Assembly: GCF_004804335.1 (NCBI RefSeq)
Contig: NZ_SRXY01000008.1
Coordinates: 1-64,000, forward strand
Length of the DNA stretch: 64,000 nt
Origin: Pacificoceanicola onchidii
Lineage (GTDB): Bacteria > Pseudomonadota > Alphaproteobacteria > Rhodobacterales > Rhodobacteraceae
Reading direction: 5' to 3'
Part shown: positions 16,743 through 24,602 of the stretch, one piece after another
How the letters are laid out: each line of letters opens with the position of its first letter
Numbering within the stretch: the stretch's first letter is position 1
Position numbers and translations under genes: made by a program
Notes under the pieces: model-generated
Told to the model about the DNA's origin: nothing
The model's database searches: none
Seen by the model: the letters and a program-made list of their open reading frames with translations, nothing else

Positions 16743-18514
16743 ATGCCGAATGCCTTCATCTTTCGGTGGATGGTCGCACGGCCCATACCCAGCGTTCTGG
16801 CGGCCCTGGACACGTTCCAACTTGCGCTCTGCAACGCGTCAAGGATCAGAGCTTCTTCATCACAGGCATGCAGTTTGGCGAGTTTGCGTGGACCGGTGGA
16901 TTCTGTGTGAACAATGGCAAGATCCAAAGCGGAAATGTGCTTTCCGTCGCCTTGCAAAAGCGCTTGCCGCAGAACATTGCGCATCTCGCGCACGTTGCCC
17001 GGCCAATCGTAATCCGCAATCGCCTGCAACGCATCGGCGTGAAAGTCCACGGATTGCTCCGCCAATACAGCAGCAACCGCCCGGGCCAGAACGTCCGGCT
17101 TTTCCCGCGCACGAACAGGCGGCAGGACAAGGCTCATCCCGCTCAGCAGATAGTAGACATCATCCCGAAACGCCCCTGACAAAACCGCCTCTCGCAGCGG
17201 CTTCCGGCTGGTGCTCAGAATTCTGACGGGATGGTCCGTTCCGCGTTCCGCTTCTTCCAAAAGGCTTCGAAACGCGTTCTGCGCATAACTCGGCATCTCG
17301 TTCACATTGTCGAAAACCAAGGCCGTGGCCTGATCCAGCCCGCCCGCGATATGGGCCTGTTCGATCAGGGAATGAATATAGCCGCGATCATCGTAGGTGT
17401 CTGATAAGGAAGCGCAATCCACGGTGACGGTATTGCGGCAGGACGCCAGCAAAAGCTTGACCAGCATGGACTTCCCTGTCCCGGTCTCCCCTTCGATGAG
17501 CATAGGAACGCCGTGATCAAAACTGTTTTGCGCGCGCTCACAAAGAGCGGCCATTGTTTGTGATCCGACGGCAAGATCCTTGTAAGTCGACGGGAGATTG
17601 CGGCGTTTGGGCGGGTCGGACTTGGGACGGAATCCGGGGAAGGATTTTGCGTTCTCCATCGGCGTACGCGTCCAGAGATCCAAAAGCGGACCTTTGTCAC
17701 GCCGCACGGAGACCACACGCCCAGGGACGCGATCCAAACTGCCGAGGTCCGTTCCGAAGACCTGCGCAAAGGACTGTCCCGTCAAGTCAGAGTGCGCCTC
17801 GACACCAGACAAAAGATGCGCGGCAGACGTCGCGCCAAGGATCACGCCTTGATCATCGACGGCGACCAGTTCTGCCCCCTTGATGAGTTCGCGGCGTCCC
17901 GGCATCGCGACCGAGACAATGGCCGCATCCTTGAAGTCCCGGAGAAACAGGGTTTGCTGCACCCTGCTCGCCGCTGCGCTCAGCAGTTGTTGCGCAAACA
18001 GGCCATCCCCCGGAAGCCCGCGGTCAAGCGAAGACAGACTGGCAACGCCGATGACCTCGTTCGACGCATTCCGAAGCGGCACTCCGGAACAGGAATACCG
18101 CTGCAGGCGGGCGTAGAAGTGTTCCTTTCCGCGAACGGTGACTTCCTGACCCACTGAGAGGGCCATCGAAACGCCGTTTGTGCCCGCCACCCGTTCATCC
18201 CAGATCGACCCGAGGGCAATGCCGTTCCACTCGGTGTCATCGCCCTGGCCTTCGAGACGGACCAGCACGCCATCCTTGTCGGTTACCACCAGACAATGTC
18301 CGGCGCCGGACGCGATCCCCCCGAGTTTACGAAAGATCCCGTGACGGCCACCAACCTGCTCAACCAAAGCTTCAAGTCGAGGCGCCACCTCTGACGACTG
18401 CAATCTGAGGATCGGGTTTCCCGCATCACGGTTCAACTTGTGCGCATACTCACACCGGTCCCATGATGATTTAACCGCATTGCTGGCATGCGTTTCAAAG
18501 ATCGTCGCTGGCAT
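16727..18514 (-). CDS. AcoR-like activator of NtrC type lacking the GAFTGA loop
   Basis: A 595-residue regulator. It has an N-terminal GAF-type sensor (about 55-190, with GTNGVSMAL typical of AcoR), a linker, an AAA+ domain (about 315-530) with Walker A GETGTGKS (342-349), and a C-terminal Fis-type helix-turn-helix (ALQSASWNVSRAARTLGM). The segment between CASL and the Walker B region lacks the ELFGYEKGAFTGA block through which such proteins touch sigma54. Walker B reads LVFDN, with asparagine in place of the catalytic glutamate, and the usual FREDLYYRL arginine is replaced (FRDDVYYLL). It therefore probably activates a sigma70-type holoenzyme, as NtrC of Rhodobacter capsulatus does. GGGAGGAGG precedes ATG 18514. 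Its targets are probably the divergent E1 operon and the palindromes. Confidence 0.88.
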   Translation of the reverse strand: MPATIFETHASNAVKSSWDRCEYAHKLNRDAGNPILRLQSSEVAPRLEALVEQVGGRHGIFRKLGGIASGAGHCLVVTDKDGVLVRLEGQGDDTEWNGIALGSIWDERVAGTNGVSMALSVGQEVTVRGKEHFYARLQRYSCSGVPLRNASNEVIGVASLSSLDRGLPGDGLFAQQLLSAAASRVQQTLFLRDFKDAAIVSVAMPGRRELIKGAELVAVDDQGVILGATSAAHLLSGVEAHSDLTGQSFAQVFGTDLGSLDRVPGRVVSVRRDKGPLLDLWTRTPMENAKSFPGFRPKSDPPKRRNLPSTYKDLAVGSQTMAALCERAQNSFDHGVPMLIEGETGTGKSMLVKLLLASCRNTVTVDCASLSDTYDDRGYIHSLIEQAHIAGGLDQATALVFDNVNEMPSYAQNAFRSLLEEAERGTDHPVRILSTSRKPLREAVLSGAFRDDVYYLLSGMSLVLPPVRAREKPDVLARAVAAVLAEQSVDFHADALQAIADYDWPGNVREMRNVLRQALLQGDGKHISALDLAIVHTESTGPRKLAKLHACDEEALILDALQSASWNVSRAARTLGMGRATIHRKMKAFGISRPT

Positions 18515-18544
18515 GAAAGCCTCCTCCCAAAGAGCCTTCTAAGC

Positions 18545-18639
18545 AAGCCTGAACCAAAAGCCGGGTTCTGTCCACTTCTGAGATAGGCGCGCGCCCCGCG
18601 CACCATGACCCTACCGCTTCGCATTCAGGCTTACAGAAC
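18545..18639 (-). ncRNA. Candidate structured RNA: pseudoknot-capable repeats upstream of the AcoR-like gene
   Basis: On the plus strand four blocks occur in order: AAGCCTGAA (18545-18553), GTTCTGT (18565-18571), TTCAGGCTT (18624-18632) and ACAGAAC (18633-18639). Blocks 1/3 and 2/4 are perfect complements, so the pairing is interleaved, as in an H-type pseudoknot. The middle holds GGCGCGCGCC. Read on the minus strand, the region includes GACAGAACCCGGCTT, which equals the conserved 3' segment of bacterial RNase P RNA, but no other part of rnpB is present. It lies about 30 bp before the AcoR-like start on the same strand. It could be a 5' leader element, a relic of rnpB, or coincidence. The rest of 18515-18850 looks like AT-rich promoter for the crotonase. 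Confidence 0.35.
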
Positions 18640-18850
18640 GCGCCCCGACCTTCGGGACTTACACGCTTTATGGGCCATAGGATCACATCAAAAAATACCT
18701 CAAAACGCGAAAACTGAATTCTATTATGTCGGCTTTATATGTTTTTTCCGATCAATAGATCTGCCCGGTGCGGGGCATGGCGGCGCTTTTCCCCGACGCA
18801 GATCATCCGGTCGGGCCGTTCCGATCGGGCTTCGCTCCAAGAGGACAACG

Positions 18851-19696
18851 ATGAAATACGAAAATTTCCAAACATTCACCGTCGACGTCAAAGACGCCAT
18901 CGCAACAGTCACCTTCGACTTTGGATCGGTGAATGTTCAGGGTCAGGAAATGCTGGCCGACCTGAACAGCCTCGCCATGCGGCTGGAACGGGACCGTTCC
19001 GTCAAAGTGGTGGTGTTCCAATCCGCCAACCCGGAAGTCTGGGTTTGCCACTATGACACCGAACTGCTCAAGGACATGTCCGAAGAGGCGGTGTCCCGTG
19101 ACGAAGTGCAGCTTCTTGACCTGCAAGCAGTCTGCGAACGGATCAGCAAGGTACCCCAGGCCACCATCGCGAAACTTGAAGGCTTCGCCCGTGGCGGCGG
19201 CCACGAACTGGCGCTGGCGCTGGACATGCGCTTCGCCGCACGCGGCAAGTTCAAGTTCATGCAAATGGAAGTTGGCATGGGCATCTTGCCCTGCGGTGGC
19301 GGCGCTTCGCGCATGGCGCGGCAGACCGGTCTCGGCAAAGCCTTGGAGATCATCCTGAGCGCACAAGACTACGACGCGGATGATGCAGAGCGTTTGGGCA
19401 CGATCAACAAGGCACTCGAGCCGGAAGAGATCGGCCCTTTTGTAGATGCGCTGGCACAGCGCATCGCGCAATTCCCGGCGGAGTCGATCAACGCTTGCAA
19501 ACAGATGGTCTACGAGTCGATCGACAAGCCCATTGATGAAGCGCTAAAGGCCGAGGCCTACTGGCTGTATCAGGCAACCAGCAAAACGCCCGCTATCAAA
19601 CGGTTTACAATCGCGGATGAGCAGGGGCTCGAACACGACATCGAGAACCAGCGCAACTGGGGTGATCTCGTGATGAAGGTACAAGAGATCAACTGA
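18851..19696 (+). CDS. Enoyl-CoA hydratase/isomerase (crotonase) family protein
   Basis: A 281-residue crotonase-fold enzyme. The second oxyanion-hole segment reads AKLEGFARGGGHELALALDM (about 114-133), and the acid/base block EVGMGILPCGGGASRMAR follows, including the glutamate that is catalytic in hydratases. The first oxyanion segment, SANPEVWVCHYD, is unlike the usual FSAGADL, so the substrate may not be an ordinary enoyl-CoA. ATG 18851 is preceded by GAGGACAAC. It is divergent from the AcoR-like gene and probably part of the same catabolic region, where it could hydrate or cleave an intermediate before the dehydrogenase complex. Exact reaction unknown. Confidence 0.85.
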   Translation: MKYENFQTFTVDVKDAIATVTFDFGSVNVQGQEMLADLNSLAMRLERDRSVKVVVFQSANPEVWVCHYDTELLKDMSEEAVSRDEVQLLDLQAVCERISKVPQATIAKLEGFARGGGHELALALDMRFAARGKFKFMQMEVGMGILPCGGGASRMARQTGLGKALEIILSAQDYDADDAERLGTINKALEPEEIGPFVDALAQRIAQFPAESINACKQMVYESIDKPIDEALKAEAYWLYQATSKTPAIKRFTIADEQGLEHDIENQRNWGDLVMKVQEIN

Positions 19697-19713
19697 CGTT
19701 GAAAAGCAATGTC

Positions 19714-19732
19714 GCGCCGGGGACACCGGCGC
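19714..19732 (+). terminator. Hairpin downstream of the crotonase gene
   Basis: GCGCCGG (19714-19720) pairs perfectly with CCGGCGC (19726-19732) with a 5-base loop, 18 bp after the crotonase stop. There is no T-run, so it is a weak candidate terminator or mRNA 3' end stabiliser. Confidence 0.35.
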
Positions 19733-19799
19733 GGCACCCGTAACCGCGCACAGCTGGCATACGCCCCGCATAGGGGAAACCGATATAATGTTTGTGATT

Positions 19800-19876
19800 T
19801 GGTCGGAGCGAGAGGATTCGAACCTCCGGCCCCTGCCTCCCGAAGACAGTGCTCTACCAGGCTGAGCTACGCTCCG
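19800..19876 (-). tRNA. tRNA-Pro (anticodon CGG)
   Basis: The minus strand folds into a 77-nt tRNA: acceptor stem CGGAGCG/CGCTCCG, D-arm GCTCAGCCTGGTAGAGC, anticodon stem CTGTC/GGCAG with loop TTCGGGA (anticodon CGG), T-arm GGAGG-TTCGAAT-CCTCT, and an encoded CCA end at 19802-19800. The CGG anticodon reads CCG proline codons, which are common in this GC-rich genome. Its 3' end faces the catabolic region to the left. Confidence 0.97.
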
Positions 19877-19919
19877 ACCGTGAGGCGCGGAGTAGACCAG
19901 CCGCGCGGCTTTGGCAAGA

Positions 19920-20870
19920 TCACTTTTCCTGTTTTCTTGACCGCAGGAACGGAGAAATGCGGAAAGACGAACCATATCCGCGCGAACGGGTCCGCAAAAC
20001 CGGGGTTTGAGACGTGGCACCCTTCGCAGCTTCGCGAGTCACGATGTAAAGCCCCGACGCAATGATGATTCCCGCACCGACAAAGGTCTGCGTGTCGATC
20101 GTTTCGCTGAAGATGAAATAGCCGAAGATGGACGCCCAAATGATCTGGGAATACTGCATGGGCGCCACAATGGCCGCTTCTCCGCGCTTGTAGGCCGCGA
20201 TCAGCGAGAGCCCCGCCAGAAATCCCAGAAACGAGATCAGCGCCGCGCCGCCCAGATGCGTTAGAGGCATTGGCTGGTAGACAGTGACCATCAATCCTCC
20301 AACCAAAACAAAATTGACGGCCATGGGGTAAAGCAACAGCACAACCGCACGCTCGTCCCGCCCGATCTTGCGCACGATGATAGAGGCCGTCGCTCCAAAC
20401 ACAGCGGAGCCCATGGCCGCAAAATGGCCAGCGGACATCGGCGCGGTTCCGGGTCTCAGAACAACCAGAACCCCAATCAGCCCAACCAGCACGGCAGCGC
20501 CCCGATGCAAGCCCACTCGTTCCCCAAGGACAGGAATGGACAGGATGGTGATGATCAGGGGCGCGGCGAACAGGATGGCGTAAGTCTGCGCCAGCGGCAG
20601 CACCGTGAAGGCATAAAATGCGCACATGCCGGCGACCACAACACAAGCCGTTCGCAGGGCTGTCCACCATGGGTGCACCGGACGCAGGTTCCCGTGGGTC
20701 GCGTCGCGCATCAACATGAACGTCACAAGCGGAAAGGACATGAGCGTCGAGAAGAAGATCAACTGGAACGGCGAATAGTGCGCGCCGAGGAACTTGATGA
20801 CGACATCATGCGTGGCAAAGAGGGCGAAGGCGAACAGGCCAAAGCCTGCGCCTTGTGCGTTTGGAGTCAT
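19920..20870 (-). CDS. DMT-superfamily (EamA) transporter
   Basis: A 316-residue membrane protein with ten predicted helices in two EamA repeats. The first repeat starts GFGLFAFALFATHDVVIKFL; each repeat ends in a helix with the FAAPLIITILSIPVLGERVG or YSQIIWASIFGYFIFSE pattern typical of the RhaT/YdcZ-like group. Members export metabolites or amino acids. It ends near the tRNA gene and has its own start 78 bp after the GNAT gene. Substrate unknown. Confidence 0.88.
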   Translation of the reverse strand: MTPNAQGAGFGLFAFALFATHDVVIKFLGAHYSPFQLIFFSTLMSFPLVTFMLMRDATHGNLRPVHPWWTALRTACVVVAGMCAFYAFTVLPLAQTYAILFAAPLIITILSIPVLGERVGLHRGAAVLVGLIGVLVVLRPGTAPMSAGHFAAMGSAVFGATASIIVRKIGRDERAVVLLLYPMAVNFVLVGGLMVTVYQPMPLTHLGGAALISFLGFLAGLSLIAAYKRGEAAIVAPMQYSQIIWASIFGYFIFSETIDTQTFVGAGIIIASGLYIVTREAAKGATSQTPVLRTRSRGYGSSFRISPFLRSRKQEK

Positions 20871-20947
20871 GGTCCGATCCTGTCGTGGGTCTGCAATGTC
20901 AAACTACGACAGGCGCGCCATGTAAAGAGCCATCGTACAGGAGCAAG

Positions 20948-21520
20948 CTAGAGTTTGCGCACCATGCGCGTTGCGTAGTCAAATCCAAGCACGCCGCGCA
21001 GGACACTGGCGCTCTCCGTCCCCGTGGTTTCAAAGCCGAGCCGCTCATAGAGCGCTTTTGCCCGGGGATTCGTGTCGATCACATCGAGCGTGACCGCGTC
21101 GAATCCTTCTCTTTGCGCCATGGCAAAAAGCGCATCAAAAAGTGCGCTACCAACACCCTGACCACGGGCGGCAGCGGCGACGCAAATGCCATCCATCTGC
21201 AAAACGCCGTCAGGCGCGTTTCGTTCCAACATAGCCAATGGCACCACGCGCCAGAGCGCACTCATTCCGTAGTGACGCCATAGATCGGCAAGCCCGCTGG
21301 AACTGAACCCCTGCCCGCCTGCTTTGAAAGCCGCAATTCCGAGCAAGGTTCCCCCGTCTGTGGCCGAGATGACAGCCCGAGTATTGACCGTATCCGCAAA
21401 AAAGGCCCGGGCGCGTTCGCCCGGACCCATGAGTTTTCCCAGCTTGCCGCCGAAAGCCTCCCAATAGAGCGCGGCCGCTTGGGCCGCGTGTTCTGGTTTG
21501 AGACCTTCGGAGATCTGCAT
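20948..21520 (-). CDS. GNAT-family N-acetyltransferase
   Basis: A 190-residue acetyltransferase. The acetyl-CoA pyrophosphate loop is RGQGVGSALFDAL (about 119-131), preceded by MDGICVAAAA and followed by NPRAKALYERLGFETTG, the usual motif B. The start lies three bases after the leuB stop, with the ribosome site inside leuB, so it is co-translated with leuB. The substrate cannot be read from sequence; nothing shows a direct tie to leucine synthesis. Confidence 0.85.
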   Translation of the reverse strand: MQISEGLKPEHAAQAAALYWEAFGGKLGKLMGPGERARAFFADTVNTRAVISATDGGTLLGIAAFKAGGQGFSSSGLADLWRHYGMSALWRVVPLAMLERNAPDGVLQMDGICVAAAARGQGVGSALFDALFAMAQREGFDAVTLDVIDTNPRAKALYERLGFETTGTESASVLRGVLGFDYATRMVRKL

Positions 21521-21523
21521 CGG

Positions 21524-22627
21524 TTACAGGCTGGCGTCCAGCGCTGCGACGATGGCGTCACCCATCTCGGAGGTGCTGACCGGCTGCTTGCCTTCTTCGC
21601 CCAGCAGGTCCGCAGTGCGGTAGCCGTCCGCCAGAACCTTCTCAACGGCGTCTTCAAGGCGGGTCGCTTCTGCGCCCTGATCGAAAGAGTAGCGCAGCGC
21701 CATGGCGAAGCTGAGAACACAGGCGATCGGGTTGGCTTTGCCCTGACCAGCAATGTCCGGCGCGGAGCCGTGCACCGGCTCATACAGCGCCTTGGGACGC
21801 CCGTTTTCCATCGGCGCACCAAGCGAGGCGGACGGCAACATGCCAAGCGATCCGGTCAGCATCGCCGCCGCGTCCGACAGCAGATCGCCAAAGAGGTTGT
21901 CCGTCACGATCACGTCGAACTGCTTGGGCCAGCGGCAGAGCTGCATCGCGCCAGCGTCAGCGTACATGTGGGACAGCTCGACCTCGGGGTAATCCTTCGC
22001 CACCTCGGTCACAACCTCGCGCCACAGGACGCCGGATTCCATGACGTTGGCTTTCTCCATGGAGCACAGCTTCTTGTCGCGGCGCATGGCCAGCTCAAAG
22101 GCCGAGCGCGCAACACGGTCGATCTCGCTCTCGGTGTAGCGCTGGGTGTTGATGCCGACGCGCTCGTTGCCCTCTTCGATGATGCCGCGCGGCTCACCGA
22201 AGTAGATGCCGGAGGTCAGCTCGCGCACGATCATGATGTCGAGACCGGCCACAACGTCTTTCTTCAGCGAAGAAAAATCCGCCAGAGCGTCAAAGCACTG
22301 CGCCGGGCGCAGGTTGGCGAAAAGGTCCATCTCCTTGCGCAGTCGCAGCAGGCCACGCTCCGGTTTGACCGAGAAATCAAGGTCGTCGTACTGCGGGCCA
22401 CCCACGGCGCCGAGCAGAACCGCATCGACTTCCTGAGCCTTGGCCATCGTATCGTCGTGCAACGGTGTGCCGTGCTTGTCGTAAGCGCAGCCGCCAACAA
22501 GGTCCTCGCTCACGTCAAACGTCAGGTCGCGCTTGGCACCGAACCAGTCGATGACCTTGCGAACTTCGGTCATGACTTCGGGGCCGATGCCGTCGCCGGG
22601 CAGGATGAGGAGCGAAGGGTTGGTCAT
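21524..22627 (-). CDS. leuB: 3-isopropylmalate dehydrogenase
   Basis: A 367-residue NAD-dependent decarboxylating dehydrogenase. The N-terminal [14 protein letters not shown] and the substrate/metal segments [16 protein letters not shown] and [32 protein letters not shown] place it in LeuB rather than isocitrate or tartrate dehydrogenase. The C-terminal [12 protein letters not shown] is also diagnostic. It performs the third step of leucine synthesis; the partner isomerase leuCD is encoded 5-7 kb further on the same strand. Length and motifs are complete. Confidence 0.97.
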   Translation of the reverse strand: MTNPSLLILPGDGIGPEVMTEVRKVIDWFGAKRDLTFDVSEDLVGGCAYDKHGTPLHDDTMAKAQEVDAVLLGAVGGPQYDDLDFSVKPERGLLRLRKEMDLFANLRPAQCFDALADFSSLKKDVVAGLDIMIVRELTSGIYFGEPRGIIEEGNERVGINTQRYTESEIDRVARSAFELAMRRDKKLCSMEKANVMESGVLWREVVTEVAKDYPEVELSHMYADAGAMQLCRWPKQFDVIVTDNLFGDLLSDAAAMLTGSLGMLPSASLGAPMENGRPKALYEPVHGSAPDIAGQGKANPIACVLSFAMALRYSFDQGAEATRLEDAVEKVLADGYRTADLLGEEGKQPVSTSEMGDAIVAALDASL

Positions 22628-22687
22628 GGGGGCTGTCCTTGTGCGGAAAATCTCTTGCGCATCGCCTACCCAAGCTGCGTGGAATGG

Positions 22688-23581
22688 TCAAGAAAGCAAG
22701 GGCCTCAGACCGGTCTCAAGCGCATCCCAGACCCGCCTGATCCGCGGTGTGGTGCGCACGGCTTCATGCGCGGCCAGCCAGACCGGCAGGCCGGGCAGAG
22801 GCACTTCGGGAAACAACCGCTCGACCGTGGTGTCCGTGTCGCCGACGGAAACCTGAGCAATGCCAATACCGCACCCGGCGCGGATCAGCTCCCAGCACAC
22901 CCCGTGATGATCACAGCGTGTCGCGAACCAATCCCTCGTGGCCGCAAGCCCGAACTCCCGCATTCCGCGCACCAGCAAATCAGACCGGTCATACCCGACC
23001 AGATCGCGCGACCAGACATCGCCAAAGTGTTCCGGACGCCCGGTTCGCTCTAGATAACTCTTGGCTGCAAAAAGACCCAGCTTCAGAGTGCCCAGCTTTT
23101 TTGTCACGATATCAAGCTGTTCGGTCTCATACATCCGCACGGCAATGTCTGCCTCGCGATAGAGCAGGTTTTCCGGCGAGTCCGTTGGCACCAGATCAAT
23201 GCTGATTTCCGGCTCCTCGGCCCGCAGCGTTGCAAGGATCGGCGGCAGGTGGTGATGCGCCATGAAGACACTGGCCGTAATCCGAACCGGACCGGAAAGA
23301 GAGGCCGACCGGCCCGCCGCTGCGAGGGACATACCGCGCATCCCTTCCGCCATGGCCTCTGCGTGGGGCAGCAAAGCGCGTCCGCCTTCGGTCAGAGCCA
23401 GGCCGCGCGGTTGCCGGGTGAAAAGCTCCAGATCCAACGCCTCTTCAATCCGCGCGATCTGCCGTCCTGCGGTGGGTTGCGAAATCCCCAGCGTCCGCGC
23501 CGCCTCCGAGAGCGAGCCATGGTTCGCCACGGACAGGAAGGTCTGAACCAGAGACCAGTCGAGTTTAGACAGATCAGCCAT
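22688..23581 (-). CDS. LysR-family transcriptional regulator
   Basis: A 297-residue LTTR. The N-terminal winged helix is LSEAARTLGISQPTAGRQIARIEEALDLELF (helix 2-3, about 19-49; QPT in place of QPA/QPS), and the C-terminal part is a periplasmic-binding-like effector domain. It is divergent from the epimerase-like gene with a short gap that should hold the operator, so that gene is the likely target. It ends 60 bp before the leuB start, which gives no evidence of a role in leucine control. Confidence 0.9.
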   Translation of the reverse strand: MADLSKLDWSLVQTFLSVANHGSLSEAARTLGISQPTAGRQIARIEEALDLELFTRQPRGLALTEGGRALLPHAEAMAEGMRGMSLAAAGRSASLSGPVRITASVFMAHHHLPPILATLRAEEPEISIDLVPTDSPENLLYREADIAVRMYETEQLDIVTKKLGTLKLGLFAAKSYLERTGRPEHFGDVWSRDLVGYDRSDLLVRGMREFGLAATRDWFATRCDHHGVCWELIRAGCGIGIAQVSVGDTDTTVERLFPEVPLPGLPVWLAAHEAVRTTPRIRRVWDALETGLRPLLS

Positions 23582-23675
23582 TCACGGATGAATACACGAT
23601 ATGCAAATCCTGACAATTTCAAACCACACGCGCATAGCGCATTCTGTTCTCGCTGTTAGGAACATGGAGATGGCC

Positions 23676-24602
23676 ATGAGTGGAAGAGTCTTGATCCTCG
23701 GTGGCTCCGGCCGGTTTGGACGCAATGCCGCCGAGGCATTCTGGAATGCCGGCTGGCGCGTGACACTATTCGATCGCTCCAGCGACACCTTAAAGGAGGC
23801 GGCCAGGGGCGTGGACGTGATCGTCAACGGCTGGAACCCGGCTTACACCGATTGGGCGAGAGATCTGCCGGCCTTGACGGCACAGGTCATCTCCGCCGCG
23901 CAAGCCTCTGGGGCCACCGTTCTGATTCCCGGAAATGTCTATGTCTTCGGAGAAGATGCACCCGAGCAGTGGGACGAGAGCACCCCGCATCGCGCGCTAA
24001 ACCCGCTAGGCCGCCTGCGCATTGATCTTGAGGCCGCCTACAAAGCCTCCAGCGTTCAAACCATCGTGCTGCGCGCAGGGGATTTTCTGGACACGGAAGC
24101 CTCCGGCAACTGGTTCGACAAGATCATGGCTCCGACGCTTTCCAAGGGCGTTCTAACCTACCCCGGTGCCCTGGATCGCCCCCATGCCTGGGCGTATCTG
24201 CCTGATATGGCCCAGGCAGCCGTCATGCTTGCCGAGCAGCGTCATGCGCTTCCGCAGTTCAACGACATTCCCTTCCCCGGCTATACCCTGACCGGTGAAG
24301 AGATGGCGCAATTGTGTGGCGAAGCTCTCGGGAAGCCCGTTCGCGCCAAACCCATGAACTGGTTGCCCTTGCGTCTGCTCAGCCCATTCTGGCCTATGGC
24401 CCGGTGTCTGCAGGAGATGCGGTATCTGTGGAACAAGCCCCACAGGCTGGATGGCTCGACGCTACATGATCTGCTGCCCACGTTTGCCCCAACGCCCCCG
24501 GCAGAAGCACTCGCGCGCGCCATTGAGCCGGTCCTTAGGGCGAAAGGTCCAGATCGACCCAAACCAAACGGTGCGGCCCCGCGTCCGGCTCCGGCGGGCT
24601 GA
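23676..24602 (+). CDS. NAD-dependent epimerase/dehydratase-like (atypical SDR) protein
   Basis: An approximately 308-residue Rossmann protein that opens MSGRVLILGGSGRFGRNAAEAF, with a GGSGRFG nucleotide loop, then VIVNGWNP, and VLIPGNVYVFG in place of the usual STSSVYG. The Y-x3-K catalytic pair is not clear, so it may be an atypical or non-catalytic SDR. Start options are ATG 23664, 23670 and 23676; 23676 is preferred because GGAG lies six bases before it. The last 68 bases overlap the convergent nuclease-fold gene. It is probably controlled by the divergent LysR protein. Confidence 0.8.
   Translation: MSGRVLILGGSGRFGRNAAEAFWNAGWRVTLFDRSSDTLKEAARGVDVIVNGWNPAYTDWARDLPALTAQVISAAQASGATVLIPGNVYVFGEDAPEQWDESTPHRALNPLGRLRIDLEAAYKASSVQTIVLRAGDFLDTEASGNWFDKIMAPTLSKGVLTYPGALDRPHAWAYLPDMAQAAVMLAEQRHALPQFNDIPFPGYTLTGEEMAQLCGEALGKPVRAKPMNWLPLRLLSPFWPMARCLQEMRYLWNKPHRLDGSTLHDLLPTFAPTPPAEALARAIEPVLRAKGPDRPKPNGAAPRPAPAG

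Noticed and set aside
18545-18850. A complete RNase P RNA gene
   Set aside because: Only a 15-base 3' segment matches; the conserved 5' half and the rest of the core are absent before the crotonase start.
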